From JACVRW01 sp034664085 (lineage in GTDB: Bacteria; Actinomycetota; Thermoleophilia; Solirubrobacterales; Thermoleophilaceae), in the NCBI GenBank assembly GCA_034664085.1, contig JAXDII010000092.1:6950-70949 (forward strand): DNA of 64,000 nt, read 5' to 3'. The notes under the pieces were generated by a model. The model made no database searches. It was given only the letters and a program-made list of their open reading frames with translations, and was not told where the DNA came from. Numbering within the stretch: position 1 is the stretch's first letter; the number at the start of each line of letters is the position of its first letter. Shown here piece by piece: positions 1 to 8,487 of this stretch. Made by a program: the position numbers and the translations under genes.

Positions 1-5
1 GCTGC

Positions 6-11
6 TACCCT
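6..11 (+). promoter_or_regulatory. -10 box of rpmB, leaderless geometry
   Basis: TACCCT ends 8 bases before the GTG start of rpmB. With a usual 6-8 base gap from -10 to transcription start, the RNA would begin at or next to the start codon. No -35 can be judged because the window begins here. Confidence 0.5.
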
Positions 12-19
12 GACGCGCC

Positions 20-211
20 GTGGCAAAGGTCTGTTACTCGTGCAAGAAGGGCCCGGCGTTCGGGAATAGCCGCAGTCACTCGATGGTGGCTACCAAGCGG
101 CGCTTCAACCCGAACCTGCAGAAGGTCCGCATCTCCATCGGGGGCGCTCCCCGGCGCGAGTACGTCTGCACGCGCTGCCTCAAGGCCGGCAAGGTCACCA
201 AGCACGTCTAG
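20..211 (+). CDS. rpmB: 50S ribosomal protein L28
   Basis: This 63-residue protein is ribosomal protein bL28, a component of the large subunit. It starts MAKVCYSCKKGP and carries the basic TKRRFNPNLQKVR stretch typical of the family. Cys5/Cys8 and Cys50/Cys53 form two CxxC pairs, so this is the zinc-binding form. Translation begins at GTG 20, just downstream of a TACCCT box. The fakA-like gene follows 31 bases later, a neighbourhood seen in many Gram-positive genomes. Confidence 0.96.
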   Translation: MAKVCYSCKKGPAFGNSRSHSMVATKRRFNPNLQKVRISIGGAPRREYVCTRCLKAGKVTKHV

Positions 212-242
212 CGCGCGCGGCCGGTGACCCCGCCGCCGTAGG

Positions 243-1901
243 GTGTACAACGTGCCCGTGCCCGACGAGAGCCTGGTCCGCTTCCGCCGGGTCGTGACCG
301 CGGCGCTGGCGGAGCTGGAGAACCGGCGCCAGGAGGTCAACGACCTGAACGTCTTCCCTGTCGCCGACGGCGACACGGGCGACAACATGGCGCTGACGCT
401 CAAGGCGGTGGTCGAGGAGCTCAACCACATGAACGGCCGTCCGCTCGACGTCACCGGGCGCGAGGAGATCGTCAGCGCCGTGGCGCGGGCCGCGCTGCTC
501 GGCGCGCGCGGCAACTCCGGCGTGATCCTCTCCCAGATCGTGCGCGGCGCGGCCGAGGAGCTGGCGTCACGCCCGGGCGAGCTGGTGGACCCGATCCTCG
601 TCTCCGCGGCGTTCGCGCGCGCCGCCGACGCCGCGTACGCCTCGGTGCGCGACCCGGCCGAGGGGACCATGCTGTCGGCCGTGCGCGCGATGGCCAGCCG
701 CGTGGCGCACGACCTCGCCCACATGGACACGCGCCGGCTCGGCCCCGACGCCACCGCCGTGGAGCAGGACGAGCTACTCGCCGAGGTGCTCGAGAACGCG
801 CTCGAGGCCGGCAAGGAGGCCGTCGACCGCGGCCCCGAGCAGCTCGCCATCCTGCGCGAGTCCGGAGTGGTGGACGCCGGGGCCTACGGCCTCACGGTGA
901 TCCTGGCGGGCTGCCTCGCGGCGCTGCGCGGCACCGCGGCGCCTCAGCTCGAGCACCAGTACGCGCCCGCGGCGCTGCACCGGCCCGAGCACGAGTCGTC
1001 GAGCTTCCGCTACTGCACCAACTTCGCCGTCACCGGCAAGAGCCTCGAGGCCGGCCACTTCAGGCCGCTGCTCGAGGACCTCGGCGACTCGGTGCTGGTC
1101 GTCGGCGACGAACGCACCCTGCGCGTGCACGTGCACACCGACGAGCCGGCGCGCGCCGTGGCTCTCTTCGAGGAGGCCGGCGAGGTGTCGCGCTTCGACG
1201 TGGCCGACATGCATGAGCAGGTCGCGGAGCGCAGCGCGCGGCTGTCCGGCGAGGGCCCCGCGGCCGAGCAGTCGGCCTGCGCGGTCGTGGCCGTCGCCAG
1301 CGGGGCGGGGGTGAGGCGGCTGTACGAGGAGCTTGGAGTGCTGGTGGTGGACGGCGGCGCGACCATGAACCCCTCGACCTACGAGCTGCTCGCGGGGATC
1401 CACGCGGCCCCGGGCGCCGAGGTGGTCGTCCTGCCGAACAGCCCAAACGTGATCCTGGCCGCCGAGCGCGCCGCGGAGCTGTCGGAGAAGCCCGCCCGGG
1501 TCGTCCCCACGACCGCGCCGCAGGAGGGCCTCGCGGCGCTCCTGTCCTTCGACCCGACCAAGGGCTCCGATGACAACGCCACGGCCGTGGGCGCGTCCGC
1601 CGAGGCGCTGCGCGTGGGCGGAGTGGCGCGCGCCGCACGCGACGACGCCCAGGGCCGCTTCACCGCGGGCGAGGCCGTCGGCTACGCGGGCGGCGAGCTG
1701 GTCGCGTGGGGCGATCCCGCCGAGACGCTCGCAGCCACGCTCGCGCAGATCGCCGACGGCGCGGAGTTGCTCACCTGCATCGCGGGCGAGCACCCGCCGC
1801 TCGACCGCGCCGGCGTGGAGGCCCGCACGCCGGCCGGCGTCGAGGTGGAGTACCACGAGGGCGGCCAGCCCGCCTGGTGGTGGCTGCTCTGCGCGGAGTG
1901 A
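243..1901 (+). CDS. fakA: DAK2/DegV-type fatty acid kinase FakA-like protein
   Basis: The 552-residue protein matches the architecture of FakA, the kinase that phosphorylates fatty acids bound to FakB so that they can enter phospholipid synthesis. An N-terminal DhaL-type ATP-binding domain contains NVFPVADGDTGDNM (residues 36-49), whose Asp42, Asp44 and Asp47 correspond to the Mg-binding aspartates of the family. A middle domain and a DegV-like C-terminal domain follow. Length is normal for FakA. GTG 243 is the longest start; GTG 252 is also possible. Its stop overlaps the recG start as GTGA, implying translational coupling. No FakB partner is visible here. Confidence 0.85.
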   Translation: MYNVPVPDESLVRFRRVVTAALAELENRRQEVNDLNVFPVADGDTGDNMALTLKAVVEELNHMNGRPLDVTGREEIVSAVARAALLGARGNSGVILSQIVRGAAEELASRPGELVDPILVSAAFARAADAAYASVRDPAEGTMLSAVRAMASRVAHDLAHMDTRRLGPDATAVEQDELLAEVLENALEAGKEAVDRGPEQLAILRESGVVDAGAYGLTVILAGCLAALRGTAAPQLEHQYAPAALHRPEHESSSFRYCTNFAVTGKSLEAGHFRPLLEDLGDSVLVVGDERTLRVHVHTDEPARAVALFEEAGEVSRFDVADMHEQVAERSARLSGEGPAAEQSACAVVAVASGAGVRRLYEELGVLVVDGGATMNPSTYELLAGIHAAPGAEVVVLPNSPNVILAAERAAELSEKPARVVPTTAPQEGLAALLSFDPTKGSDDNATAVGASAEALRVGGVARAARDDAQGRFTAGEAVGYAGGELVAWGDPAETLAATLAQIADGAELLTCIAGEHPPLDRAGVEARTPAGVEVEYHEGGQPAWWWLLCAE

Positions 1902-3994
1902 GACGCTTCGCCTCCAAAGAGCCCCTGCCCGCCGACGCGCCGGTTCGTTCCTACCCCAAGCCGAGCCTGCTGGACGAGCCGATCGACGGCCCCAAGGCGC
2001 TGGAGCGGCTGGGCATCGCGACCTGGGGCGACCTGATCGAGCACCTCCCGCACGCCCACCGCGACCGCCGCGACGTGCGGCTGGTGGGCGAGCTGGCCGT
2101 GGGGGAGGAGGCAACCGTGGCCGTGGCGGTGCGGGGCGTGACCGTCAAGCCGATGCGCGACCGGCGTCGCAAGCGGGTGGAGGCGCGCGTCTTCGACGAG
2201 AGCGGACCGCTGCTGGCGGTCTGGTTCAACCAGCCCTGGATCGCACGCCAGCTCGGCGAGGGCTCCCAGGTGCTGCTGCACGGCAAGCTGCGCCGCCGCG
2301 GGGAGCTCTGGGTCACCGAGTTCGAGCAGTTCGGCGGGGAGGGCGGCGCGCCGGTCCACACGGTCGGCCTCGTGCCGGTCCACCCGGCCACGGAGGGCAT
2401 CAGCGCGGCCAAGCTGCGCGAGCTGATGTGGGCGGCCTACCCACGCATGCTGGCGTCGGTGGAGCCGCTGCCCACGGCGCTGCGCGTGGCCGAGCGCCTG
2501 CCGGACCGCCCCGCGGCGCTGGCCGCCGTCCACTTCCCGGACCGCGAGGAGGACGAGCAGGGCGCCCGGCGCCGGCTCGCCTTCGAGGAGCTGTTCCTGC
2601 TCCAGCTCGCGGTGGCCGGCCGGCGGCGCGCCCGCCGCGAGGGCCGCCGCGCGCGCCCCCTGGCCGCGCGCGGGGTGGTGGTGGACCGCTGGCGCTGGTC
2701 GCTGCCGTTCGAGCTGACCGAGGACCAGGTGTCCGCGATGGGCGAGATCGACACGGACCTGGCGCGCGAGCGGCCGATGCAGCGGCTGCTGATGGGCGAG
2801 GTGGGGGCGGGCAAGACGGTGATCGCCCTGGAGGCGATGCTGCGCGCCGTGGAGAACGGCGCCCAGGCCGTCCTGATGGCGCCCACGGAGACCCTCGCCG
2901 AGCAGCACCACCGCACGCTCGACTCTCTGCTCGGCGGCGCGATCTCGCTGGAGCTGCTGACCGGGTCCACGACCGCGGCGCGCCGGCGCGACCTGCTCGG
3001 CAGGCTGGCGGACGGCCAGCTCCAGCTCGTGGTGGGAACGCACGCCCTGATCGAAGAGCCGGTGGAGTTCCGCGACCTCGCGGTGGTCGTCGTCGACGAG
3101 CAGCACCGCTTCGGCGTGCGCCAGCGGGCGGCGCTGGACGCCAAGGCGCCCGCCGGGCTGGTGCCGCACTCGCTGCACATGACCGCCACGCCGATCCCGC
3201 GCACGCTGTCGCTCACTGCGTACGGGGACCTCGACGCCACCGTGCTGCGCCAGCTGCCCCGTGGCCGCCAGCCGGTCGAGACGTTCGTGGTGGACGGCGC
3301 CCGCGCCCGCGCTCGCGCCTACGAGCGCATCCGCGAGGAGATCCGCGCCGGGCGGCAGTGCTTCGTCGTCTGTCCCCTGGTCGAGGAGTCCGAGACGCTC
3401 CAGGCCAAGGCGGCCACGGTGGAGTTCGAGCGGCTGCGGACCACCGAGTTCAAGGGCCTGCGGGTCGAGCTCATCCATGGCCAGCTGCCGGCCAAGCAGA
3501 AGACAGCGGCCATGGAGTCCTTCGCGCGCGGCGAGGCCGACGTCCTGGTCGCCACCAGCGTGATCGAGGTGGGGATCGACGTGCCGAACGCCACGGTCAT
3601 GCTGATCGAGGCGGCGGAGCGCTACGGCCTCTCCCAGCTGCACCAGCTGCGCGGGCGGGTCGGGCGCGGCGAGCACCCGTCGGTCTGCATCCTGTTCGGC
3701 GATCCGAAGCTGCCCCGGCTCGAGGCGATCGCGGGGGAGCGCGACGGCTTCCGGCTCGCCGAGGTCGATCTGGAGCTGCGCGGGGCGGGCGACGTGCTCG
3801 GCACGCGCCAGCACGGGCTGCCCGAGTTCCGTGTGGCGCGGCTGCCCGAGGACACGGAGCTGCTGGTGCGCGCCCGCGACCGCGCCGACGCGATCCTGAT
3901 CGACGACCCTCGCCTGGAGTCGCCCGAGCACGCGCTCCTGCGCGAGGCCGTGGTGGCGCGCTTCGGGTCCGAGCTCGACCCGATCCCGGCATGA
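1898..3994 (+). CDS. recG: ATP-dependent DNA helicase RecG
   Basis: RecG reverses stalled replication forks and migrates branched DNA. The 698-residue product has an N-terminal wedge/OB domain (about residues 60-165), a Walker A motif GEVGAGKT near residue 300, the DEQHRFG box near residue 400, the TATPIPRT motif, and a C-terminal helicase domain with the IEAAERYGLSQLHQLRGRVG block. I chose GTG 1898 because it overlaps the fakA stop by four bases and gives the usual family length. A start further upstream would add an Arg/Pro-rich tail that looks like read-through of the fakA frame. It overlaps rsmD by four bases. Confidence 0.95.
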   Translation: MRRFASKEPLPADAPVRSYPKPSLLDEPIDGPKALERLGIATWGDLIEHLPHAHRDRRDVRLVGELAVGEEATVAVAVRGVTVKPMRDRRRKRVEARVFDESGPLLAVWFNQPWIARQLGEGSQVLLHGKLRRRGELWVTEFEQFGGEGGAPVHTVGLVPVHPATEGISAAKLRELMWAAYPRMLASVEPLPTALRVAERLPDRPAALAAVHFPDREEDEQGARRRLAFEELFLLQLAVAGRRRARREGRRARPLAARGVVVDRWRWSLPFELTEDQVSAMGEIDTDLARERPMQRLLMGEVGAGKTVIALEAMLRAVENGAQAVLMAPTETLAEQHHRTLDSLLGGAISLELLTGSTTAARRRDLLGRLADGQLQLVVGTHALIEEPVEFRDLAVVVVDEQHRFGVRQRAALDAKAPAGLVPHSLHMTATPIPRTLSLTAYGDLDATVLRQLPRGRQPVETFVVDGARARARAYERIREEIRAGRQCFVVCPLVEESETLQAKAATVEFERLRTTEFKGLRVELIHGQLPAKQKTAAMESFARGEADVLVATSVIEVGIDVPNATVMLIEAAERYGLSQLHQLRGRVGRGEHPSVCILFGDPKLPRLEAIAGERDGFRLAEVDLELRGAGDVLGTRQHGLPEFRVARLPEDTELLVRARDRADAILIDDPRLESPEHALLREAVVARFGSELDPIPA

Positions 3995-4512
3995 GGGTCG
4001 TCGCCGGCACGTTCAAGGGGCGGCGCCTCCAGGCTCCGCGAGGCACGGGCACCCGGCCGACTGCGGACCGCGTCCGCGAAGCGCTCTTCTCGATGCTCGG
4101 CGCCGTGGAGGGCGCGCGCGTCCTGGACCTCTACGCCGGTTCCGGAGCGCTCGGCATCGAGGCGCTGTCGCGCGGCGCGGAGTCCGCGCTGTTCGTCGAG
4201 CACGACGCTCGCGCGGCCGCGGCGATCGAGCGCAACCTGGCCGCGGTGGGCGTGGACGCGTCCGTCGTCAGACAGGATGTCGTGCGTTTTCTGGGCCGTT
4301 CTGAGGGCACCTTCGACCTCGTGTTCTGCGACCCCCCATATGATTCGGCTTCCCGTCTGGCCGGGCCGCTCGCCGAGCGCCTGCCGGCGCTCACCGACCA
4401 ACGTTCTCGAATCGTGACCGAATCCGACAAGCGCAGCCCGCTCGAGCTCCCCTTCCCGCTCCTCACCGAGCGGGTCTACGGCGACACGCGCATCGCGATC
4501 CATGGCCGCTGA
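3991..4512 (+). CDS. rsmD: 16S rRNA (guanine966-N2)-methyltransferase RsmD
   Basis: RsmD methylates G966 of 16S rRNA using S-adenosylmethionine. The 173-residue protein begins MRVVAGTFKGRRLQAP, as the family usually does, has the SAM-binding motif LDLYAGSGALGIEALSRGA, and the catalytic FCDPPYDSA (a DPPY motif for N-methylation). ATG 3991 overlaps the recG stop, and its own end overlaps the coaD start by 11 bases. The rsmD-coaD pair is conserved in many bacteria. Confidence 0.95.
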   Translation: MRVVAGTFKGRRLQAPRGTGTRPTADRVREALFSMLGAVEGARVLDLYAGSGALGIEALSRGAESALFVEHDARAAAAIERNLAAVGVDASVVRQDVVRFLGRSEGTFDLVFCDPPYDSASRLAGPLAERLPALTDQRSRIVTESDKRSPLELPFPLLTERVYGDTRIAIHGR

Positions 4513-5005
4513 GCCGAGGGGCGGCACGGCCGTCTGCCCGGGGTCCTACGACCCGATCACGATGGGGCACCTCGACATCATCGGGAGGGCCGCGAACGTG
4601 TTCGACACCGTCATCGTGGGTGTCGTCAACCAGCCGGTGCGCAAGCAGAAGACGCTCTTCGACGCCGCCGAGCGGGTCTCGTTCATCGAGGAGCAGGTGG
4701 CGGAATACCCGCATGTGCAGGTAAAACCCTTTGATACGCTCCTCGTCGACTTCGCCCGTGAGCATGGGGCCAAGGCCATCGTCAAGGGATTGCGGGCGAT
4801 CTCGGACTTCGAGTACGAGTTCGAGATGAACCAGCTGAACCGGAAGATGGCGCCCGATATCGAAAGCATGTACTTCATGGCCGCCCCACAGTTCAGCTTC
4901 CTGAGCTCGAGCGGAGTCAAGGAATTGGCCATGTTCGGGGGCGACATGAGCGGGCTGGTGCCGGACCGGGTTGCGGCTCGGTTGAAGGAAGAACTGCAGC
5001 GGTGA
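4502..5005 (+). CDS. coaD: Pantetheine-phosphate adenylyltransferase
   Basis: This enzyme transfers AMP from ATP to 4'-phosphopantetheine, the penultimate step of coenzyme A synthesis. The 167-residue protein contains PGSYDPITMGHLDII, which includes the nucleotidyltransferase T/HxGH motif, and the C-terminal SSSGVKELAMFGGD block that closes over ATP. ATG 4502 lies within the end of rsmD, so translation is probably coupled. Confidence 0.96.
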   Translation: MAAEPRGGTAVCPGSYDPITMGHLDIIGRAANVFDTVIVGVVNQPVRKQKTLFDAAERVSFIEEQVAEYPHVQVKPFDTLLVDFAREHGAKAIVKGLRAISDFEYEFEMNQLNRKMAPDIESMYFMAAPQFSFLSSSGVKELAMFGGDMSGLVPDRVAARLKEELQR

Positions 5006-5023
5006 AGAACTGAGGAAGCGCCC

Positions 5024-5485
5024 ATGGACGTTCTCGTCCTAATCGACAAGCTCGACGACACAATCCATAACGCCAAGCCCGTTCCGTTGACGGATCAGGT
5101 GCGTGTCGACAAAGAAGAGGTCTACGACATCCTTGACCAGATGCGCGCGACGATCCCTGAGGAGATCAAGCAAGCGCGTTGGATCGTCAAGGAGCGCCAG
5201 GAGATGCTGGCCGAGGCCAAGCGCGAGGCTGAGCGCGTCATCAAGGAAGCCCGCGACGAGCAGGCCCGCCTGATCTCCGAGGAGGAGATCGTCAAGCAGG
5301 CCGAGCGCCAGGCCGACGAGATCATCGAGGACGCCCGCGCACGCGAGCGCGAGATCCGGCTCGGCGCGGAGGACTACGCGGACGACATCCTCAACACGCT
5401 CGAGGTCAACCTGACGAAGTTCACCGCTGCCGTGCAGCGCGGGCGCGACAGGCTGCAGGGCCGCGAAGAGGCCGAGGTCGGCTAG
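5024..5485 (+). CDS. DivIVA/SepIVA-like coiled-coil protein
   Basis: The 153-residue protein opens with a short conserved region ending in a Pro-Leu-Thr turn, followed by a long charged coiled coil rich in Glu, Arg and Ala (about residues 50-115) and a short conserved tail (EDYADDILNTLEVNLTKF). This resembles mycobacterial SepIVA and other DivIVA-related septum or cell-tip proteins. There is no signal peptide or membrane segment. A good ribosome-binding sequence (GAGGAAG) precedes ATG 5024. The family call rests on resemblance; an ATP-synthase-b-like label would reflect only the coiled coil. Confidence 0.65.
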   Translation: MDVLVLIDKLDDTIHNAKPVPLTDQVRVDKEEVYDILDQMRATIPEEIKQARWIVKERQEMLAEAKREAERVIKEARDEQARLISEEEIVKQAERQADEIIEDARAREREIRLGAEDYADDILNTLEVNLTKFTAAVQRGRDRLQGREEAEVG

Positions 5486-5491
5486 ACCCCG

Positions 5492-5890
5492 ATGGGCTCC
5501 ACGGGCCGTTGCCTGTGCGGAGCCGTGGCGTTCGAGGTCGACGGTCCGCTGCGCGATGTGCTGATCTGCCATTGCGTGGAGTGCCGGCGCTGGCACGGCC
5601 ACGTGTGCGCCGCCACCGCCGCGCGGCGAGAGCAGCTGCGCTTCGTGGCGGACGCGGGGCTGCGCTGGATCGACAGCCCGCAGAGCGACGCGCACGCACG
5701 CCGCGGCTTCTGTGGCGAGTGCGGGTCGAGCCTGTTCTGGGACGCGCCGGACCGCCAGACGATCAGCATCGCGGCCGGGACGCTCGATGCGCCGACGGGG
5801 CTGAGCACGGTGGCGCAGGTGCACACCGCCCAGGCGGGCGACTACTACGAGGTCGACGCGGGCCTGGAGCGCTTCGAGGGTCCCTCGTAG
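5492..5890 (+). CDS. GFA/CENP-V zinc-fold protein
   Basis: This 132-residue protein has the beta-tent fold of the glutathione-dependent formaldehyde-activating (GFA) family. The zinc-binding Cys pattern is visible: GRCLCGAVAFE at the N-terminus, CHCVECRRWHG around residue 27, and GFCGECGSSLFW in the middle. Most bacterial members have no proven substrate, so I do not assign a reaction. It starts seven bases after the coiled-coil gene and probably shares its transcript. Confidence 0.8.
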   Translation: MGSTGRCLCGAVAFEVDGPLRDVLICHCVECRRWHGHVCAATAARREQLRFVADAGLRWIDSPQSDAHARRGFCGECGSSLFWDAPDRQTISIAAGTLDAPTGLSTVAQVHTAQAGDYYEVDAGLERFEGPS

Positions 5891-5894
5891 AAGC

Positions 5895-5900
5895 TAGCCT
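5895..5900 (+). promoter_or_regulatory. -10 box, leaderless geometry
   Basis: TAGCCT ends 8 bases before ATG 5909. The 14 bases that follow the box almost match those upstream of rpmB, which strengthens the idea of a repeated promoter layout. Confidence 0.5.
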
Positions 5901-5908
5901 GACGCGCC

Positions 5909-6292
5909 ATGCCCGCCTATCTCCACACCTGCTACCGCATCGGCGACATCGACCGCTCGGTCGCCTTCTACGAGACGCTCGGCTTCCACGAGACGGGGCG
6001 CATGGCCATCGGCGACGAGGCCACCAACGTGTTCATGAACCTGCCCGGCCAGGATCCCGTGCTGGAGCTGACCTACAACCACGGCGTCGACTCGTACGAC
6101 CTCGGGACCGGCTACAACCACATCGCGCTCGCCGTCGAGGACCTGGACGGCACGCTCGAGGGACTGGCCGGCAACGGCATCGAGCCGGAGAAGCCGCCGT
6201 ACCGTCCGGGCGGCCGCACGGAGGGCTCGCGCATCGCGTTCGTGCGCGACCCCGACGGCTACCGCGTCGAGCTCGTCGAGCGCTCCGCCTGA
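5909..6292 (+). CDS. Glyoxalase I-type VOC-family protein
   Basis: A 127-residue vicinal-oxygen-chelate protein closely resembling lactoylglutathione lyase. It has two beta-alpha-beta-beta-beta modules. His6 (in LHTC), a Glu in VLELTYN, a His in GYNHIALAVED and the final Glu in DGYRVELVE match the four metal ligands of glyoxalase I. The FVRDPDGYRVELVE ending is highly characteristic. Many actinobacteria use mycothiol rather than glutathione, so the true thiol partner is uncertain. Confidence 0.85.
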   Translation: MPAYLHTCYRIGDIDRSVAFYETLGFHETGRMAIGDEATNVFMNLPGQDPVLELTYNHGVDSYDLGTGYNHIALAVEDLDGTLEGLAGNGIEPEKPPYRPGGRTEGSRIAFVRDPDGYRVELVERSA

Positions 6293-6300
6293 GCGGCCCG

Positions 6301-6320
6301 GCGGCGGGCCGATCCGCCGC
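6301..6320 (+). terminator. GC hairpin after the glyoxalase gene
   Basis: GCGGCG and CGCCGC form a 6-bp stem with an 8-base loop, 9 bases past the glyoxalase stop. There is no U-tract, so it is at best a weak or factor-assisted terminator, and it also sits just upstream of the next promoter box. Confidence 0.25.
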
Positions 6321-6331
6321 CGACCCGGCGC

Positions 6332-6337
6332 TACCCT
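6332..6337 (+). promoter_or_regulatory. -10 box of the yceD-like gene
   Basis: TACCCT ends 6 bases before ATG 6344, the leaderless spacing repeated through the window. Confidence 0.45.
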
Positions 6338-6343
6338 CGAAAC

Positions 6344-6859
6344 ATGGGCGCGAGCACCGACACATTCGACATCGGCCAGCTCAGACTGTCGTCCGGCGAA
6401 GGCCGCCGGCTCGACCTGGAGGTCCCCGTCGACGACCTCGACTTCGGCGGGCAGCGCTACGCCGTGGCGAGCGGCCAGGTCGACGCCGTCGTCGACGTTG
6501 CGCGCACCGCCAGCAGCGGCTACTCGCTGCGCCTGCGTTTCGACACGGCGCTGGAGGGCCCGTGCATGCGCTGCCTAGAGGGCGCCGGCCATGAGTTGAG
6601 CGTCGACTCGCGCGAGGTCGACCAGCCCGGCGGCGGCGAGGAGCTCAGCTCGCCGTACCTGGACGAGAACGAGCTCGACGTGCGCGCGTGGGCGCGCGAC
6701 GCGCTCGCCCTGGCGCTGCCGACCCAGATCGTCTGCAGCGCCGAGTGCCTCGGCCTCTGCGCCGTATGCGGCGAGAACCTCAACCGCGCCCCCGACCACG
6801 CGCACGAGAGCGAGCCCGACCCGCGGTGGGCGGCGCTGCGCGAGCTGAAGCTCGATTGA
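6344..6859 (+). CDS. DUF177/YceD family protein
   Basis: The 171-residue protein belongs to the DUF177 (YceD) family, which accompanies rpmF in most bacteria and is linked to 23S rRNA accumulation. A Cys pair in CMRCLEG (mid-protein) and a second cluster in CSAECLGLCAVCGENLN fit the family pattern and probably bind zinc. Here the usual tight junction with rpmF is broken by a 385-bp repeat array, unlike the normal operon. Confidence 0.88.
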   Translation: MGASTDTFDIGQLRLSSGEGRRLDLEVPVDDLDFGGQRYAVASGQVDAVVDVARTASSGYSLRLRFDTALEGPCMRCLEGAGHELSVDSREVDQPGGGEELSSPYLDENELDVRAWARDALALALPTQIVCSAECLGLCAVCGENLNRAPDHAHESEPDPRWAALRELKLD

Positions 6860-6884
6860 TGGAGACCATCCGGGGATGGCATCC

Positions 6885-7145
6885 GGGGGCTCGCGCCCCC
6901 GGGCCCCCGCTGATTCCTGGCCGGCCGGCTGCGGCGCCAGGGGGCTCGCGCCCCCGGGCCCCCGCTGATGCCTGGCCGGCCGGCTGCGGCGCCAGGGGGG
7001 CTCGCGCCCCCGGGCCCCTGCTGACTTCTGGCCGGCCGGCTGCGGCGCCAGGGGGCTCGCGCCCCCGGGCCCCTGCTGACTTCTGGCCGGCCGGCTGCGG
7101 CGCCAGGGGGCTCGCGCCCCCGGGCCCCCGCTGATTCCTGGCCGG
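6885..7145. repeat. Five-unit tandem repeat, 55-bp period
   Basis: The 385 bp between yceD and rpmF are mostly a tandem array. Units begin (at CTCGCG) at 6890, 6945, 7001, 7056 and 7111, spaced 55, 56, 55 and 55 bp. Each unit holds a perfect hairpin GGGGGC-TCGC-GCCCCC, then GGGCCCC, a CTGATTCCTGGCCGG or CTGACTTCTGGCCGG block, and a GGCTGCGGCGCCAG linker. The fifth unit breaks down after the GGCCGG. Open frames across it on both strands only reflect the repeat. A single inverted copy occurs near 23.4 kb, so this is a dispersed family. Confidence 0.9.
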
Positions 7146-7229
7146 TTTCCTGGTCGTGCAGGGCCCCCGGCCCCGGCGCACCCGGCCGCCCCCGGCGGCT
7201 AGCGCCGGCCGCTGCCCACCCCGCGCCGC

Positions 7230-7235
7230 TACACT
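7230..7235 (+). promoter_or_regulatory. -10 box of rpmF
   Basis: TACACT ends 9 bases before ATG 7245. It lies downstream of the repeat array, so rpmF appears to have its own start rather than depending on read-through from yceD. Confidence 0.5.
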
Positions 7236-7244
7236 CACCCGCCG

Positions 7245-7442
7245 ATGGCCGTCCCAAAGCAGAGACAGTCGCATTCGCGGACGCACAAGCGCCGCTCCCA
7301 GCACAAGATCACGGTTCCCAGCCTGAGCCACTGCCCGCGCTGCCACGAGCCGCGCCTGCCGCACCGGGTCTGTCCCAGCTGCGGTACCTACGCGGGCCGT
7401 GAAGTGATCGTGCAGCAGCCTGGCACGCTCGACGACGAGTAG
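7245..7442 (+). CDS. rpmF: 50S ribosomal protein L32
   Basis: The 65-residue ribosomal protein bL32 starts MAVPKQRQSHSRTHKRRSQH, as is standard, and has Cys30/Cys33 and Cys43/Cys46 as two CxxC pairs, the zinc-binding form. Together with the Cys-rich L28 upstream this suggests the genome uses zinc-containing versions of both proteins. plsX begins 7 bases after its stop. Confidence 0.96.
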   Translation: MAVPKQRQSHSRTHKRRSQHKITVPSLSHCPRCHEPRLPHRVCPSCGTYAGREVIVQQPGTLDDE

Positions 7443-7448
7443 CGCACC

Positions 7449-8468
7449 GTGATCGCGGTCGACGCGAACGGAGCCGACCAGGGGCCCGGCGCCGTCGCGG
7501 AAGGCGTGCGTCGCTCCGGGGTTTCCGTGCTGTTGTTCGGTCCGCGCGTCGAGCTGCTCGGCGCCGGAGAGCGCGCCGAGCTCGTCGACGCACCCGAGAC
7601 GATCAAGGCCGGCGACGAGCCCGTCGCGGCCGTACGCTCGCGCCGCGAGGCCTCGATCGTCCAGGCCGCCGCCGCGGTCGGCGCGGGCCGGGCCGACGCG
7701 CTCGTTTCCGCCGGCTCGACCGGACCCACCCTGGCGGCCGGCACCGTCTCGATCAAGCGCATCCGCGGCGTCTTCCGCCCGGCGCTCGCCGTTCTGCTGC
7801 CCGTGCCGGACGGCCCGGTGCTGCTGCTGGACGCCGGCGCCAGCGTCCAGGCGCGTCCCGAGCACCTCGTGCAGTTCGCCTACATGGGCGCCTGCTTCAT
7901 GCAGGCCTGCGTGGGCATCGAGCGCCCGCGCGTGGGCCTGCTCTCGGTTGGCGAGGAGTCCGGCAAGGGCACGCCCGAGGTGCTCGCCGCGCACGACCGT
8001 CTCGCCGAGGGCGGCCTGGACTTCGCCGGCAACGTCGAGGGCTTCGACCTCCCGCGCGCCAACGTGGACGTGGTCGTGGCCGACGGCTTCACGGGCAACG
8101 TCGCTCTCAAGGTGCTCGAGGCGACCGTCAAGTCGCTCACCACCGCGATCGGAACCCGCGTGCGCTCAGGTCCGGTCTCCAGCCTGGGCGGCCTGCTGAT
8201 CCGCGGCAAGCTGCGCGGCCTGCGCGACGAGCTCGACCCGGAAGGCGTGGGTGGCGCGATCCTGCTCGGACTGCGCAAACCTGTGGTCGTGGCGCACGGC
8301 AGCTTCGGACCGAGGGGCATCGAGAGCGCCGTCCGGCTGGCGCACCGGGCCGTCGAGGAGGACATGGTCGGACGCACCGCCGAGGCGCTCCAGGCGGCCG
8401 GGGCCTTGCGGTCCGCACCCGCTGGTAGCGTCGTCAGCGCGACGTCCCAGACGTCGAGCGACGCCTAG
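7449..8468 (+). CDS. plsX: Phosphate acyltransferase PlsX
   Basis: PlsX converts acyl-ACP to acyl-phosphate at the entry to phospholipid synthesis. The 339-residue protein begins MIAVDANGADQGP, a variant of the usual DAMGGD start, and contains the SAGSTGPTLA and VVADGFTGNVALK blocks typical of the family. GTG 7449 gives the expected N-terminus. The rpmF-plsX-acpP order is classic, but fabD/fabH/fabG genes usually found beside plsX are absent here. Confidence 0.93.
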   Translation: MIAVDANGADQGPGAVAEGVRRSGVSVLLFGPRVELLGAGERAELVDAPETIKAGDEPVAAVRSRREASIVQAAAAVGAGRADALVSAGSTGPTLAAGTVSIKRIRGVFRPALAVLLPVPDGPVLLLDAGASVQARPEHLVQFAYMGACFMQACVGIERPRVGLLSVGEESGKGTPEVLAAHDRLAEGGLDFAGNVEGFDLPRANVDVVVADGFTGNVALKVLEATVKSLTTAIGTRVRSGPVSSLGGLLIRGKLRGLRDELDPEGVGGAILLGLRKPVVVAHGSFGPRGIESAVRLAHRAVEEDMVGRTAEALQAAGALRSAPAGSVVSATSQTSSDA

Positions 8469-8487
8469 CCGCAAGAGGGAACAAGCG

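Noticed and set aside
6520..7994. Long Gly/Arg/Pro-rich frames across the repeat array on both strands
   Set aside because: They only translate the 55-bp units and have no start signals or family features.
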